Shown here: positions 22,451 through 34,677 of the stretch, in pieces
Layout of the letters: each line of letters opens with the position of its first letter
How positions within the stretch are numbered: position 1 is the first letter of the stretch
Assembly (NCBI GenBank): GCA_005408345.1
Contig: SEMN01000561.1
Span: 248,001-312,000 of the forward strand
Length of the DNA: 64,000 bases
Source: Macquaria australasica
Taxonomy: Eukaryota > Chordata > Actinopteri > Centrarchiformes > Percichthyidae
Direction of reading: 5' to 3'
Translations under genes and position numbers: made by a program
Notes under the pieces: generated by a model
The model's database searches: none
What the model saw: the letters and a program-made list of their open reading frames with translations, nothing else
Told to the model about the DNA's origin: nothing

Positions 22451-22956
22451 TCATTACTTGCTATTTAGTAAGTATTGCATTGTGTTTATTAAGCTGACAC
22501 TTTTATCCAAAGCAACTTAAAAGGAGTACATTCAACTTTGTGGATACAACCCGCAAATTGCAAGAATCATGCAAGTACATTATCTTCATCAAGTATGCGT
22601 GAACTCCTTCAAGTGCTACATTTAGAAACAATAAGACAAGTAAAAAGAATTTTATTTTAGGGGCCAAGGTGCAAGGGAGCGAGAAAAGACCAGAGAAAAG
22701 ACAGAATTAGTTCAGTGTCATCTGCATAGCTGTGGTAGGTAAAGCCATGTGAGTGAATAACAGGGCCAAGTGACTTGGCCTAAAGAGACAAGAGGACGCA
22801 ACCAAGAACAGAACCCTGAGGGACCCCAGTAGTAGTGAGGTTACAAGGCTCAGAAGCTAAGCATATCCTCACTCGGACAGCAGAAACATGCTCGATGATG
22901 CTGTATTATCTTTGTCTTTCTGGGTGAATAATCAGCAGCCGGTAGAAAACACCAGT

Positions 22957-23028
22957 CTCCCCGTCGGGGAATTGAACCCCGGTCTTCCGCGTGACAGGCG
23001 GAGATACTGTCCACTATACTAACGAGGA
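22957..23028 (-). tRNA. tRNA-Asp-GTC, unit 2
   Basis: Same as unit 1 except T-loop TTCAATT in place of TTCGATT (position 57 purine change, tolerated). T4 terminator present. Confidence 0.88.
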
Positions 23029-23151
23029 CTGAGCTGTGGAGTTTTTTGGCATGTTTGAGCAAAAATTCCCAAGTGACTTAGTCCGCAGGTAACTCAGGGC
23101 GATGACTTCAAGGTAGAGGGTTGGGTGAGAAAGGCGCTCACTAGTTCTGAA

Positions 23152-23414
23152 ATGAAACGCCAGTTCGATCGTTCCGCAATATTGTCAGACATTTCAAAGT
23201 TGGCGGCAAAGTGTTGGCTCTGTTGCCTATTGTCTGTTCTGCACTCTCTGCTCCATTTTCCGGACCATGCGATGTGCACCAAAAATGTAGCAATACAGAC
23301 TACGTAATCGGTACCCCTAAGAGGAAGCGAAAAACACGCATCTGTCGCATCAATATGATGAAACTGTATCAAACCCGTGAAGATCCCACTAGCGTTGTAG
23401 TGAAAAACGAACAC
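23152..23414 (+). pseudogene. Gypsy integrase C-terminal fragment, copy 2
   Basis: As copy 1. The flank before the next tRNA differs slightly (ACACGTTACACACGG). Confidence 0.6.
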
Positions 23415-23448
23415 GTTACACACGGTGTGAAAAGCATTCTTTTCAACA

Positions 23449-23521
23449 GTTTCCGTAGTGTAGTGGTTATCACGTTCGCCTCACACGCGAAAGGTCCCCG
23501 GTTCGAAACCGGGCGGAAACA
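23449..23521 (+). tRNA. tRNA-Val-CAC, unit 2
   Basis: Canonical 73-nt copy identical to 18367-18439. Confidence 0.92.
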
Positions 23522-24454
23522 CAATTGTTTACTACTAAGTGTTCCATTAAATTTGTTAAGCTGACACTGTTATCCAAAATGACTTAGGAGTACGTTCAGT
23601 ACATCCCGCAAATTGCAAGAACCATGCAATTACATCAATTTCATCAAATTTGCTGAACTCCTTCAGGTGCTACATTTAGAAACAATAAGAGACAGAAAAA
23701 TAATTTTATTTTAGGGGCCAAGGTGCAGTCTGAACAGATGAGTTTCAGGTCTGCGATGGAAGAGGTATAGACTTTGTGCATTCCTGGTGTCAATGGGGAA
23801 CTTGTTCCACCATTGTGAAGCCAGGACGGCAAACAGTCGTGATTGTGTTGAGTGGTAGCTGGTTCCCCCTCGTACTGAGGGAGTAGCAAGCTGACTGGCA
23901 GTAGCAGAGCGTAGTGGACTGGCTGGAGTGTATGGTTTGACTATGTCCTGCATGTTGGCTGGGCCTGAGCCATTCGCAGCCACTGCTAGCCAGTGCAAGG
24001 TGCAGAGGAGCTGTGTATTGTGGCAGAAATTGGGTAAATTGAAGACCTGCCGAGCTGCTAGACTCTGGATGAGCTGCAGAGGTCGGATGGCACATACAGG
24101 CACACCAGCCAGGAGCGAGCTGTAGTAGTCTAGGCGCGAGATGACAAGAGCCTGGACCAGAACCTGTGGCGCCTCCTAGGTGAGGAACAGTCGTGATTGT
24201 GTTGATTGGTATGGAGGGAGTAGCAAGCCGATTGGCAGTAGCAGAGCGTATTGGACTGGCTGGAGTGTATGGTTTGGCCTGAGCCATTCGCAGCCACCGC
24301 AGCCACCAATAGCCAGTGCAAGGTGCAGAGGAGCTGTGTATTGTGGCAGAACTTGGGTAACTTGAAGACCTGCCGAGCTGCTAGACTCTGGATGAGCTGC
24401 AGAGGTCGGATGGCACATACAGGCACACCAGCCAGGAGCGAGTTGCAGTAGTCT
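23522..24454 (-). mobile_element. LINE-B fragments, spacer 2 right
   Basis: Same two-piece arrangement as 18440-19371. Confidence 0.7.
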
Positions 24455-24732
24455 ACAAACCACTTGCTGACTGATGTGCTGACGTGCTCAGGTGAACGTA
24501 TTGTCTCATTTCCGGTTGCCGGTGTTTCTGTGTTACTGGTTGCAAATTTTGCTGCTCCAGCTAAACCCAGTTAATTTTGATATTTTCTTTACTATAGCGG
24601 TTAATTACTCGCTATACATTTAAGGATGCACTAGCTCTGTTTAAGCACTCATATCTGTCTCCTGTTAGCGACTTTCCGCTAATCCCACAGTTGTTTACAC
24701 GCTAGTTAGTTGCTACTTTAGCTAAGTTAGCG

Positions 24733-25614
24733 ATGGCGTCTCTCTCTCCTTCTCCCTCTCCTGCTCTCTCCTGCTCGGTGTGTCAGATGTTTAGTTACTC
24801 CTCTGCCTCCTTTAGTGATAATGGTACGTGTAACAAATGTAGTTTATTCACTGTGTTGGAGGCAAGGCTCAGTGAGTTAGAGTCGCGGCTCCGCACCATG
24901 GAGAGTCAGTCAGCTGTAGCTAGCCAGCCCCTAGCCGGTGCGAGCCGACCAGAGGTAGCTTCTGCTAGCCGTCCCCTGGCAACTCCCGAGCAGCCGGGAA
25001 GCCAGGGAGGCTGGGTGACTGTCCGAAAGAAGCATAGCCCTGAACCAAAGCCCACGGTTCACCACCGACCCGTTCACGTTTCTAACAGGTTCTCTCCACT
25101 CAGCGACACACCCGCTGAGAAACCAACTCTGATTATTGGCAGTTCCATTTTGAGAAACGTGAAATTAGCGACACCAGCGACCATAGTCAAATGCATCCCA
25201 GGGGCCAGAGCGGGCGACGTTGAATCCTATTTAAAACTGCTGGCTAAGGATAAACGTAAGTATGCTAAGATTGTTATTCACGTCGGCGGTAATGACAGCC
25301 GATTGCGCCAATCGGAGGTCACGAAAATGAATGTTGAGTCGGTGTGTACATATGCAAAGACAATGTCGGACTCCGTAGTTTTCTCTGGGCCCCTGCCTAA
25401 TCTTACTAGCGATGACATGTATAGCCGCATGTCATCATTCAACCGCTGGTTGTCGAGGTGGTGTCCAGGTAATGAGGTGGGCTTTGTAGATAATTGGCGG
25501 ACTTTCTGGAGAAGACCTGGTCTGATTAGGAGAGATGGCATTCATCCCACTTTGGATGGAGCCGCTCTCATATCTAGAAATCTGGCCGAATTTATTAGTG
25601 GCCCAAAGCCATGA
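24733..25614 (+). CDS. LINE-A ORF1, unit 2, intact
   Basis: 293 residues, same protein as at 19650. It differs only by silent changes that I could see (for example two third-position changes near 25255-25260). Confidence 0.85.
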   Translation: MASLSPSPSPALSCSVCQMFSYSSASFSDNGTCNKCSLFTVLEARLSELESRLRTMESQSAVASQPLAGASRPEVASASRPLATPEQPGSQGGWVTVRKKHSPEPKPTVHHRPVHVSNRFSPLSDTPAEKPTLIIGSSILRNVKLATPATIVKCIPGARAGDVESYLKLLAKDKRKYAKIVIHVGGNDSRLRQSEVTKMNVESVCTYAKTMSDSVVFSGPLPNLTSDDMYSRMSSFNRWLSRWCPGNEVGFVDNWRTFWRRPGLIRRDGIHPTLDGAALISRNLAEFISGPKP

Positions 25615-25650
25615 CAGCTCAGAGTTCAGACCATAGACTTAATACAGTCT

Positions 25651-26624
25651 GTGGTCCAGACCAGGATGCAGAGTTGCAGTCCTACACGCTTCTCTGCGCT
25701 TCCATTAGAGCAGTTACCCACCCTAAACTCCACAGAGAGGTTGTCTGCCCCCAGACCACTTAAATTATTTAAATCCAAAGTAAACAGAAGAGGAGTTACA
25801 CATAAAAACCTAATAAAAAGTAAAACCTCCACTGCAACAGTACAACAAAATAGGAGAATTAAATGTGGACTCTTAAACATCAGATCTCTCTCATCTAAAG
25901 CTGTTCTAGTAAACGATCTAATATCAGATCATAATATTGATTTATTTTGTCTTACTGAAACCTGGCTGTGTCACGATGAATATGTTAGCCTAAATGAATC
26001 CACTCCCCCCAGTCACATTAATACTCACATTCCTCGAGGCTCAGGCCGAGGAGGTGGAGTTGCAGCCATCTTCGACTCAAGCCTATTAATCAAACCTAAA
26101 CCTAAACTAAATATAACTCGTTCGAAAGCCTTGTTCTTAGCCTTTCACACCCACCTGGAAAACACTACAGCCAATTCTATTTGTTATAGTGTACCGAGCT
26201 CCTGGACCGTACTCTGTTTTTTTAATCTGAATTCTCAGAGTTCTTATCAGGTTTAGTCCTTAAAACAGATAAAATAATTATTGTAGGTGATTTTAATATT
26301 CATGTGGATGTAGAAAATGATAGCCTTAGTGCTGCGTTTATCTCATTATTAGATTCGATTGGCTTCTGTCAGAGTGTACATAAACCCACTCACTGTTTTA
26401 ACCACACCCTCGACCTTGTTCTTGTTTATGGCATTGAAATTGAACATCTAATAGTCTTTCCACAGAATTCTTTTTTATCAGACCATTTTTTATTAACTTT
26501 TGAATTCCTATTACTGGACTACACGCCATTAGGCAAACATTCCTACACTAGATGTCTATCTGATAGTGCTGTAGCTAAATTTAAGGAAGTGATTCCATCG
26601 GCATTTAATTCAGTTCAGTGCTGA
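25651..26624 (+). pseudogene. LINE-A unit 2 endonuclease
   Basis: Best-preserved endonuclease N-terminus in the array: one frame from 25651 to 26256 covers CGLLNIRSLSSK, FCLTETWL and GRGGGVAAIF. It is then broken near 26110 and again before VGDFNIHVD. SDHFLLTF follows at about 26478. Confidence 0.75.
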
Positions 26625-27112
26625 TGTTAAACTCAGACAAAACCGAAGTTATTGTACTTGGCCCCGAACACCTTCGAAACACATTATCTAAAGATATAGT
26701 TGCTCTTATTATTAGTATTGCTATTATAATGTTGCTCTTAGTGTTGTTTCTGTTGGTGTTAACATCAATGCCATTACCACAGCTATTGCTTTACATCCCT
26801 ATGTGGAACTGTATTGTGCTGCTGTATGTTCTCTTTCCTCCTGCTCTCTCTCCCGCTCCCCCCCTCCCCCTTCAACCCAACCGGTCGAGGCAGATGACCG
26901 CCCACCTAGAGCCTGGTTCTGCTCGAGGTTTCTACCTGTTAAAAGGGAGTTTTTCCTTACCACTGTCGCATAGTGCTTGCTCATGGTGGGAACTGTTGGG
27001 TCTCTGTAAATATAAAGAGTCGGTCTAGACTTGCTCTATTCGAAAAAGTGCCCTGAGATAACTTTGTTATGATATGGCGCTATATAAATGAAACTGAATT
27101 GAATTGTATTGT

Positions 27113-27476
27113 GAGCAAGAGCAAGCTGATTGGCAGTAGCAGAGCGTAGTGGACTGGCTGTAGTGTATGGTTTGGCCTGAGCCATTCGCAGCCACCGATA
27201 GCCAGTGCAGGGTGCAGAGGAGCTGTGTAGTGTGTGAGAACTCGGCTAAGTTGAAGACCTGTCGAGCTGCTGGACTCTGGATGAGCTGCAGAGGTCAGAT
27301 GGCACATACAGGCACACCAGCCAGGAGCGAGTTGCAGTAGTCTAGGCGCTAGATGACATAACCTGGACCAGAACCTGTGGTGCCTCCTAGGTGAGGAAGG
27401 GACGTATCCTTCCCTGGAAGGAAGAGCAGCTCAGTCTTGTCGAGGCGCGCACGTGTGAAGAACTTTATTTTCATCA
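27113..27476 (-). mobile_element. LINE-B fragment, spacer 3 left
   Basis: As 16931-17296. Confidence 0.7.
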
Positions 27477-27549
27477 GTTTCCGTAGTGTAGTGGTTATCA
27501 CGTTCGCCTAACACGCGAAAGGTCCCCGGTTCGAAACCGGGCGGAAACA
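27477..27549 (+). tRNA. tRNA-Val-AAC, unit 3
   Basis: Canonical copy with paired acceptor stem, identical to 22378-22450. Confidence 0.92.
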
Positions 27550-28052
27550 TAATTACTTGCTATTTACTAAGTATTGCATTGTGTTTATTAAGCTGACACT
27601 TTTATCCAAAGCAACTTAAAAGGAGTACATTCAACTTTGTGGATACAACCCGCAAATTGCAAGAATCATGCAAGTACATTATCTTCATCAAGTATGCGTG
27701 AACTCCTTCAAGTGCTACATTTAGAAACAATAAGACACGTAAAAAGAATTTTATTTTAGGGGCCAAGGTGCAAGGGAGCGAGAAAAGACCAGAGAAAAGA
27801 CAGAATTAGTTCAGTGTCATCTGCATAGCTGTGGTAGGTAAAGCCATGTGAGTGAATAACAGGGCCAAGTGACTTGGCCTAAAGAGAAAAGAGGACGCAA
27901 CCAAGAACAGAACCCTGAGGGACCCCAGTAGTGAGGTTACAAGGCTCAGAAGCTAAGCATATCCTCACTCGGACAGCAGAAACATGCTCGATGATGCTGT
28001 ATTATCTTTGTCTTTCTGGGTGAATAATCAGCAGCCGGTAGAAAACACCAGT

Positions 28053-28124
28053 CTCCCCGTCGGGGAATCGAACCCCGGTCTTCCGCGTGACAGGCGGAGA
28101 TACTGTCCACTATACTAACGAGGA
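28053..28124 (-). tRNA. tRNA-Asp-GTC, unit 3
   Basis: Same sequence as unit 1, with T4 terminator. Confidence 0.88.
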
Positions 28125-28247
28125 CTGAGCTGTGGAGTTTTTTGGCATGTTTGAGCAAAAATTCCCAAGTGACTTAGTCCGCAGGTAACTCAGGGCGATG
28201 ACTTCAAGGTAGAGGGTTGGGTGAGAAAGGCGCTCACTAGTTCTGAA

Positions 28248-28510
28248 ATGAAACGCCAGTTCGATCGTTCCGCAATATTGTCAGACATTTCAAAGTTGGC
28301 GGCAAAGTGTTGGCTCTGTTGCCTATTGTCTGTTCTGCACTCTCTGCTCCATTTTCCGGACCATGCGATGTGCACCAAAAATGTAGCAATACAGACTACG
28401 TAATCGGTACCCCTAAGAGGAAGCGAAAAACACGCATCTGTCGCATCAATATGATGAAACTGTATCAAACCCGTGAAGATCCCACTAGCGTTGTAGTGAA
28501 AAACGAACAC
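28248..28510 (+). pseudogene. Gypsy integrase C-terminal fragment, copy 3
   Basis: Same as copy 1. Confidence 0.6.
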
Positions 28511-28546
28511 TTACGCACACACGTGTGAAAAGCATTCTTTTCAACA

Positions 28547-28619
28547 GTTTCCGTAGTGTAGTGGTTATCACGTTCGCCTCACACGCGAAAGGTCCCCGGT
28601 TCGAAACCGGGCGGAAACA
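28547..28619 (+). tRNA. tRNA-Val-CAC, unit 3
   Basis: Canonical copy identical to 18367-18439. Confidence 0.92.
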
Positions 28620-29542
28620 CAATTGTTTACTACTAAGTGTTCCATTAAATTTGTTAAGCTGACACTGTTATCCAAAATGACTTAGGAGTACGTTCAGTAC
28701 ATCCCGCAAATTGCAAGAACCATGCAATTACATCAATTTCATCAAATTTGCTGAACTCCTTCAGGTGCTACATTTAGAAACAATAAGAGACAGAAAAATA
28801 ATTTTATTTTAGGGGCCAAGGTGCAGTCTGAACAGATGAGTTTCAGGTCTGCGATGGAAGAGGTATAGACTTTGTGCATTCCTGGTGTCAATGGGGAACT
28901 TGTTCCACCATTGTGAAGCCAGGACGGCAAACAGTCGTGATTGTGTTGAGTGGTAGCTGGTTCCCCCTCGTACTGAGGGAGTAGCAAGCTGACTGGCAGT
29001 AGCAGAGCGTAGTGGACTGGCTGGAGTGTATGGTTTGACTATGTCCTGCATGTTGGCTGGGCCTGAGCCATTCGCAGCCACTGCTAGCCAGTGCAAGGTG
29101 CAGAGGAGCTGTGTATTGTGGCAGAAATTGGGTAAATTGAAGACCTGCCGAGCTGCTAGACTCTGGATGAGCTGCAGAGGTCGGATGGCACATACAGGCA
29201 CACCAGCCAGGAGCGAGCTGTAGTAGTCTAGGCGCGAGATGACAAGAGCCTGGACCAGAACCTGTGGCGCCTCCTAGGTGAGGAACAGTCGTGATTGTGT
29301 TGATTGGTATGGAGGGAGTAGCAAGCCGATTGGCAGTAGCAGAGCGTAGTGGACTGGCTGGAGTGTATGGTTTGGCCTGAGCCATTCGCAGCCACCGATA
29401 GCCAGTGCAGGGTGCAGAGGAGCTGTGTAGTGTGTGAGAACTCGGCTAAGTTGAAGACCTGTCGAGCTGCTGGACTCTGGATGAGCTGCAGAGGTCAGAT
29501 GGCACATACAGGCACACCAGCCAGGAGCGAGTTGCAGTAGTC
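28620..29542 (-). mobile_element. LINE-B fragments, spacer 3 right
   Basis: As 18440-19371, but the second piece (29390-29540) carries the sequence variant otherwise found in the left-hand spacer fragments (GTGTGTGAGAACTCGG), suggesting exchange between paralogous LINE-B pieces. Confidence 0.7.
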
Positions 29543-32188
29543 TACAAACCACTTGCTGACTGACGTGCTGACGTGCTCAGGTGAACGTATTGTCTCATTT
29601 CCGGTTGCCGGTGTTTCTGTGTTACTGGTTGCAAATTTTGCTGCTCCAGCTAAACCCAGTTAATTTTGATATTTTCTTTACTATAGCGGTTAATTACCCG
29701 CTATACATTTAAGGATACACTAGCTCTGTTTAAGCACTCATATCTGTCTCCTGTTAGCGACTTTCCGCTAATCCCACAGTTGTTTACACGCTAGTTAGTT
29801 GCTACTTTAGCTAAGTTAGCGATGGCGTCTCTCTCTCCTTCTCCCTCTCCTGCTCTCTCCTGCTCGGTGTGTCAGATGTTTAGTTACTCCTCTGCCTCCT
29901 TTAGTGATAATGGTACGTGTAACAAATGTAGTTTATTCACTGTGTTGGAGGCAAGGCTCAGTGAGTTAGAGTCGCGGCTCCGCACCATGGAGAGTCAGTC
30001 AGCTGTAGCTAGCCAGCCCCTAGCCGGTGCGAGCCGACCAGAGGTAGCTTCTGCTAGCCGTCCCCTGGCAACTCCCGAGCAGCCGGGAAGCCAGGGAGGC
30101 TGGGTGACTGTCCGAAAGAAGCATAGCCCTGAACCAAAGCCCACGGTTCACCACCGACCCGTTCACGTTTCTAACAGGTTCTCTCCACTCAGCGACACAC
30201 CCGCTGAGAAACCAATCTGATTATTGGCAGTTCCATTTTGAGAAACGTGAAATTAGCGACACCAGCGACCATAGTCAAATGCATCCCAGGGGCCAGAGCG
30301 GGCGACGTTGAATCCTATTTAAAACTGCTGGCTAAGGATAAACGTAAGTATGCTAAGATTGTTATTCACGTCGGCGGTAATGACAGCCGATTGCGCCAAT
30401 CGGAGGTCACGAAAATGAATGTTGAGTCGGTGTGTACATATGCAAAGACAATGTCGGACTCCGTAGTTTTCTCTGAGCCCCTGCCTAATCTTACTAGCGA
30501 TGACATGTATAGCCGCATGTCATCATTCAACCGCTGGTTGTCGAGGTGGTGTCCAGGTAATGAGGTGGGCTTTGTAGATAATTGGCGGACTTTCTGGAGA
30601 AGACCTGGTCTGATTAGGAGAGATGGCATTCATCCCACTTTGGATGGAGCCGCTCTCATATCTAGAAATCTGGCCGAATTTATTAGTGGCCCAAAGCCAT
30701 GACAACTCAGAGTTCAGACCATAGACTTAATACAGTCTGTGGTCCAGACCAGGATGCAGAGCTGCAGTCCTACACGCTTCTCTGCGCTTCCATTAGAGCA
30801 GTTACCCACCCTAAACTCCACAGAGAGGTTGTCTGCCCCCCCCCCCACTTAAATTATTTAAATCCAAAGTAAACAGAAGAGGAGTTACACATAAAAACCT
30901 AGTAAAAAGTAAAACCACCACTGCAACAGTACAACAAAATAGGAGAATTAAATGTGGACTCTTAAACATCAGATCTCTCTCATCTAAAGTTGTTCTAGTA
31001 AACGATCTAATATCAGATCATAATATTGATTTATTTTGTCTTACTGAAACCTGGCTGTGTCACGATGAATATGTCAGCCTAAATGAATCCACTCCCCCCA
31101 GTCACATTAATACTCACATTCCTCGAGGCTCAGGCCGAGGAGGTGGAGTTGCAGCCATCTTCGACTCAAGCCTATTAATCAAACCTAAACCTAAACTAAA
31201 CTATAACTCGAAAGCCTTGTTCTTAGCCTTTCACACCCACCTGGAAAACACTACAGCCAATTCTATTTGTTATAGTATACCGAGCTCCTGGACCGTACTC
31301 TGTTTTTTTAATCTCAATTCTCAGAGTTCTTGTCAGGTTTAGTCCTTAAAACAGATAAAATAATTATTGTAGGTGATTTTAATATTCATGTGGATGTAGA
31401 AAATGATAGCCTTAGTGCTGCGTTTATCTCATTATTAGATTCGATTGGCTTCTGTCAGAGTGTACATAAACCCACTCACTGTTTTAACCACACCCTCGAC
31501 CTTGTTCTTGTTTATGGCATTGAAATTGAACATCTAATAGTCTTTCCACAGAATTCTTTTTATCAGACCATTTTTTATTAACTTTTGAATTCCTATTACT
31601 GGACTACACGCCATTAGGCAAACATTCCTACACTAGATGTCTATCTGATAGTGCTGTAGCTAAATTTAAGGAAGTGATTCCATCGGCATTTAATTCAGTT
31701 CAGTGCTGATGTTAAACTCAGACAAAACCGAAGTTATTGTACTTGGCCCCGAACACCTTCAAAACACATTATCTAAAGATATAGTTGCTCTTATTATTAG
31801 TATTGCTATTATAATGTTGCTCTTAGTGTTGTTTCTGTTGGTGTTAACATCAATGCCATTACCACAGCTATTGCTTTACATCCCTATGTGGAACTGTATT
31901 GTGCTGCTGTATGTTCTCTTTCCTCCTGCTCTCTCTCTGTACCCCCCCCCTTCAACCCAACCGGTCGAGGCAGATGACCGCCCACCTAGAGCCTGGTTCT
32001 GCTCGAGGTTTCTACCTGTTAAAGGGAGTTTTTCCTTGCCACTGTCGCATAGTGCTTGCTCATGGTGGGAACTGTTGGGTCTCTGTAAATATAAAGAGTC
32101 GGTCTAGACTTGCTCTATTCGAAAAAGTGCCCTGAGATAACTTTGTTATGATATGGCGCTATATAAATGAAACTGAATTGAATTGTAT
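29543..32188 (+). mobile_element. LINE-A, unit 3, internally deleted
   Basis: Same layout as units 1 and 2. It has a CCCCCC expansion near 30836 and additional small deletions in the endonuclease (near 31210 and 31560). Confidence 0.85.
29822..30702 (+). pseudogene. LINE-A ORF1, unit 3, frameshifted
   Basis: One base is missing near 30215 (CCAATCTG for CCAACTCTG), truncating the frame at residue 132, just before the esterase serine block. The esterase part is open again from 30238 and has Gly to Glu at the FSGP site (FSEP). Confidence 0.85.
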
Positions 32189-32602
32189 TGTGAGCAAGAG
32201 CAAGCTGATTGGCAGTAGCAGAGCGTAGTGGACTGGCTGTAGTGTATGGTTTGGCCTGAGCCATTCGCAGCCACCGATAGCCAGTGCAGGGTGCAGAGGA
32301 GCTGTGTAGTGTGTGAGAACTCGGCTAAGTGAGGAACAGTCGTGATTGTGTTGATTGGTATGGAGGGAGTAGCAAGCCGATTGGCAGTAGCAGAGCGTAG
32401 TGGACTGGCTGGAGTGTATGGTTTGGCCTGAGCCATTCGCAGCCACCGCAGCCACCAATAGCCAGTGCAAGGTGCAGAGGAGCTGTGTATTGTGGCAGAA
32501 CTTGGGTAACTTGAAGACCTGCCGAGCTGCTAGACTCTGGATGAGCTGCAGAGGTCGGATGGCACATACAGGCACACCAGCCAGGAGCGAGTTGCAGTAG
32601 TC
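32189..32602 (-). mobile_element. LINE-B fragments, truncated spacer without tRNAs
   Basis: Only about 410 bases, against about 2.44 kb in other spacers. The left LINE-B piece joins the right piece at about 32330 (CGGCTAAGT then GAGGAACAG). tRNA-Val-AAC, tRNA-Asp, the integrase fragment and tRNA-Val-CAC are all deleted. Confidence 0.85.
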
Positions 32603-33664
32603 TACAAACCACTTGCTGACTGATGTGCTGACGTGCTCAGGTGAACGTATTGTCTCATTTCCGGTTGCCGGTGTTTCTGTGTTACTGGTTGCAAATTTTG
32701 CTGCTCCAGCTAAACCCAGTTAATTTTGATATTTTCTTTACTATAGCTGTTAATTACCCGCTATACATTTAAGGATGCACTAGCTCTGTTTAAGCACTCA
32801 TATCTGTCTCCTGTTAGCGACTTTCCGCTAATCCCACAGTTGTTTACACGCTAGTTAGTTGCTACTTTAGCTAAGTTAGCGATGGCGTCTCTCTCTCCTT
32901 CTCCCTCTCCTGCTCTCTCCTGCTCGGTGTGTCTGATGTTTAGTTACTCCTCTGCCTCCTTTAGTGATAATGGTACGTGTAACAAATGTAGTTTATTCAC
33001 TGTGTTGGAGGCAAGGCTCAGTGAGTTAGAGTCGCGGCTCCGCACCATGGAGAGTCAGTCAGCTGTAGCTAGCCAGCCCCTAGCCGGTGCGAGCCGAACA
33101 GAGGTAGCTTCTGCTAGCCGTCCCCTGGCAACTCCCGAGCAGCCGGGAAGCCAGGGAGGCTGGGTGACTGTCCGAAAGAAGCATAGCCCTGAACCAAAGC
33201 CCACGGTTCACCACCGACCCGTTCACGTTTCGAAACACATTATCTAAAGATATAGTTGCTCTTATTATTAGTATTGCTATTATAATGTTGCTCTTAGTGT
33301 TGTTTCTGTTGGTGTTAACATCAATGCCATTACCACAGCTATTGCTTTACATCCCTATGTGGAACTGTATTGTGCTGCTGTATGTTCTCTTTCCTCCTGC
33401 TCTCTCTCTCCCGCTCCCCCCCTCCCCCTTCAACCCAACCGGTCGAGGCAGATGACCGCCCACCTTGAGCCTGGTTCTGCTCGAGGTTTCTACCTGTTAA
33501 AAGGGAGTTTTTCCTTGCCACTGTCGCATAGTGCTTGCTCATGGTGGGAACTGTTGGGTCTCTGTAAATATAAAGAGTCGGTCTAGACTTGCTCTATTCG
33601 AAAAAGTGCCCTGAGATAACTTTGTTATGATATGGCGCTATATAAATGAAACTGAATTGAATTG
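32603..33664 (+). mobile_element. LINE-A, unit 4, large internal deletion
   Basis: 5' UTR and first part of ORF1 fused at about 33231 to the RT end/3' UTR (GTTTC then GAAACACATT). It removes the esterase domain, endonuclease and RT. About 1.06 kb remains. Confidence 0.85.
32882..33247 (+). pseudogene. LINE-A ORF1, unit 4, truncated
   Basis: The first 117 residues match the intact protein (with Q18 to L and P73 to T), then four residues from the 3' fusion and a stop. No esterase domain. Confidence 0.85.
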
Positions 33665-34029
33665 TGAGCAAGAGCAAGCTGATTGGCAGTAGCAGAGCGT
33701 AGTGGACTGGCTGTAGTGTATGGTTTGGCCTGAGCCATTTGCAGCCACCGATAGCCAGTGCAGGGTGCAGAGGAGCTGTGTAGTGTGTGAGAACTCGGCT
33801 AAGTTGAAGACCTGTCGAGCTGCTGGACTCTGGATGAGCTGCAGAGGTCAGATGGCACATACAGGCACACCAGCCAGGAGCGAGTTGCAGTAGTCTAGGC
33901 GCTAGATGACATAACCTGGACCAGAACCTGTGGTGCCTCCTAGGTGAGGAAGGGACGTATCCTTCCCTGGAAGGAAGAGCAGCTCAGTCTTGTCGAGGCG
34001 CGCACGTGTGAAGAACTTTATTTTCATCA
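33665..34029 (-). mobile_element. LINE-B fragment, spacer 4 left
   Basis: As 16931-17296. Confidence 0.7.
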
Positions 34030-34102
34030 GTTTCCGTAGTGTAGTGGTTATCACGTTCGCCTAACACGCGAAAGGTCCCCGGTTCGAAACCGGGCGCAAA
34101 CA
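34030..34102 (+). tRNA. tRNA-Val-AAC, unit 4, acceptor mismatch
   Basis: Shares the CGCAAAC acceptor variant with 17297-17369; otherwise canonical. Confidence 0.85.
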
Positions 34103-34605
34103 TAATTACTTGCTATTTACTAAGTATTGCATTGTGTTTATTAAGCTGACACTTTTATCCAAAGCAACTTAAAAGGAGTACATTCAACTTTGTGGATACA
34201 ACCCGCAAATTGCAAGAATCATGCAAGTACATTATCTTCATCAAGTATGCGTGAACTCCTTCAAGTGCTACATTTAGAAACAATAAGACACGTAAAAAGA
34301 ATTTTATTTTAGGGGCCAAGGTGCAAGGGAGCGAGAAAAGACCAGAGAAAAGACAGAATTAGTTCAGTGTCATCTGCATAGCTGTGGTAGGTAAAGCCAT
34401 GTGAGTGAATAACAGGGCCAAGTGACTTGGCCTAAAGAGAAAAGAGGACGCAACCAAGAACAGAACCCTGAGGGACCCCAGTAGTGAGGTTACAAGGCTC
34501 AGAAGCTAAGCATATCCTCACTCGGACAGCAGAAACATGCTCGATGATGCTGTATTATCTTTGTCTTTCTGGGTGAATAATCAGCAGCCGGTAGAAAACA
34601 CCAGT

Positions 34606-34677
34606 CTCCCCGTCGGGGAATCGAACCCCGGTCTTCCGCGTGACAGGCGGAGATACTGTCCACTATACTAACGAGGA
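34606..34677 (-). tRNA. tRNA-Asp-GTC, unit 4
   Basis: Same sequence as unit 1, with T4 terminator. Confidence 0.88.

Larger units (their letters stand above)
24455..27112 (+). mobile_element. LINE-A, unit 2, internally deleted
   Basis: Same structure and deletion junctions as unit 1 (near 26620 and 26697). Confidence 0.85.
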
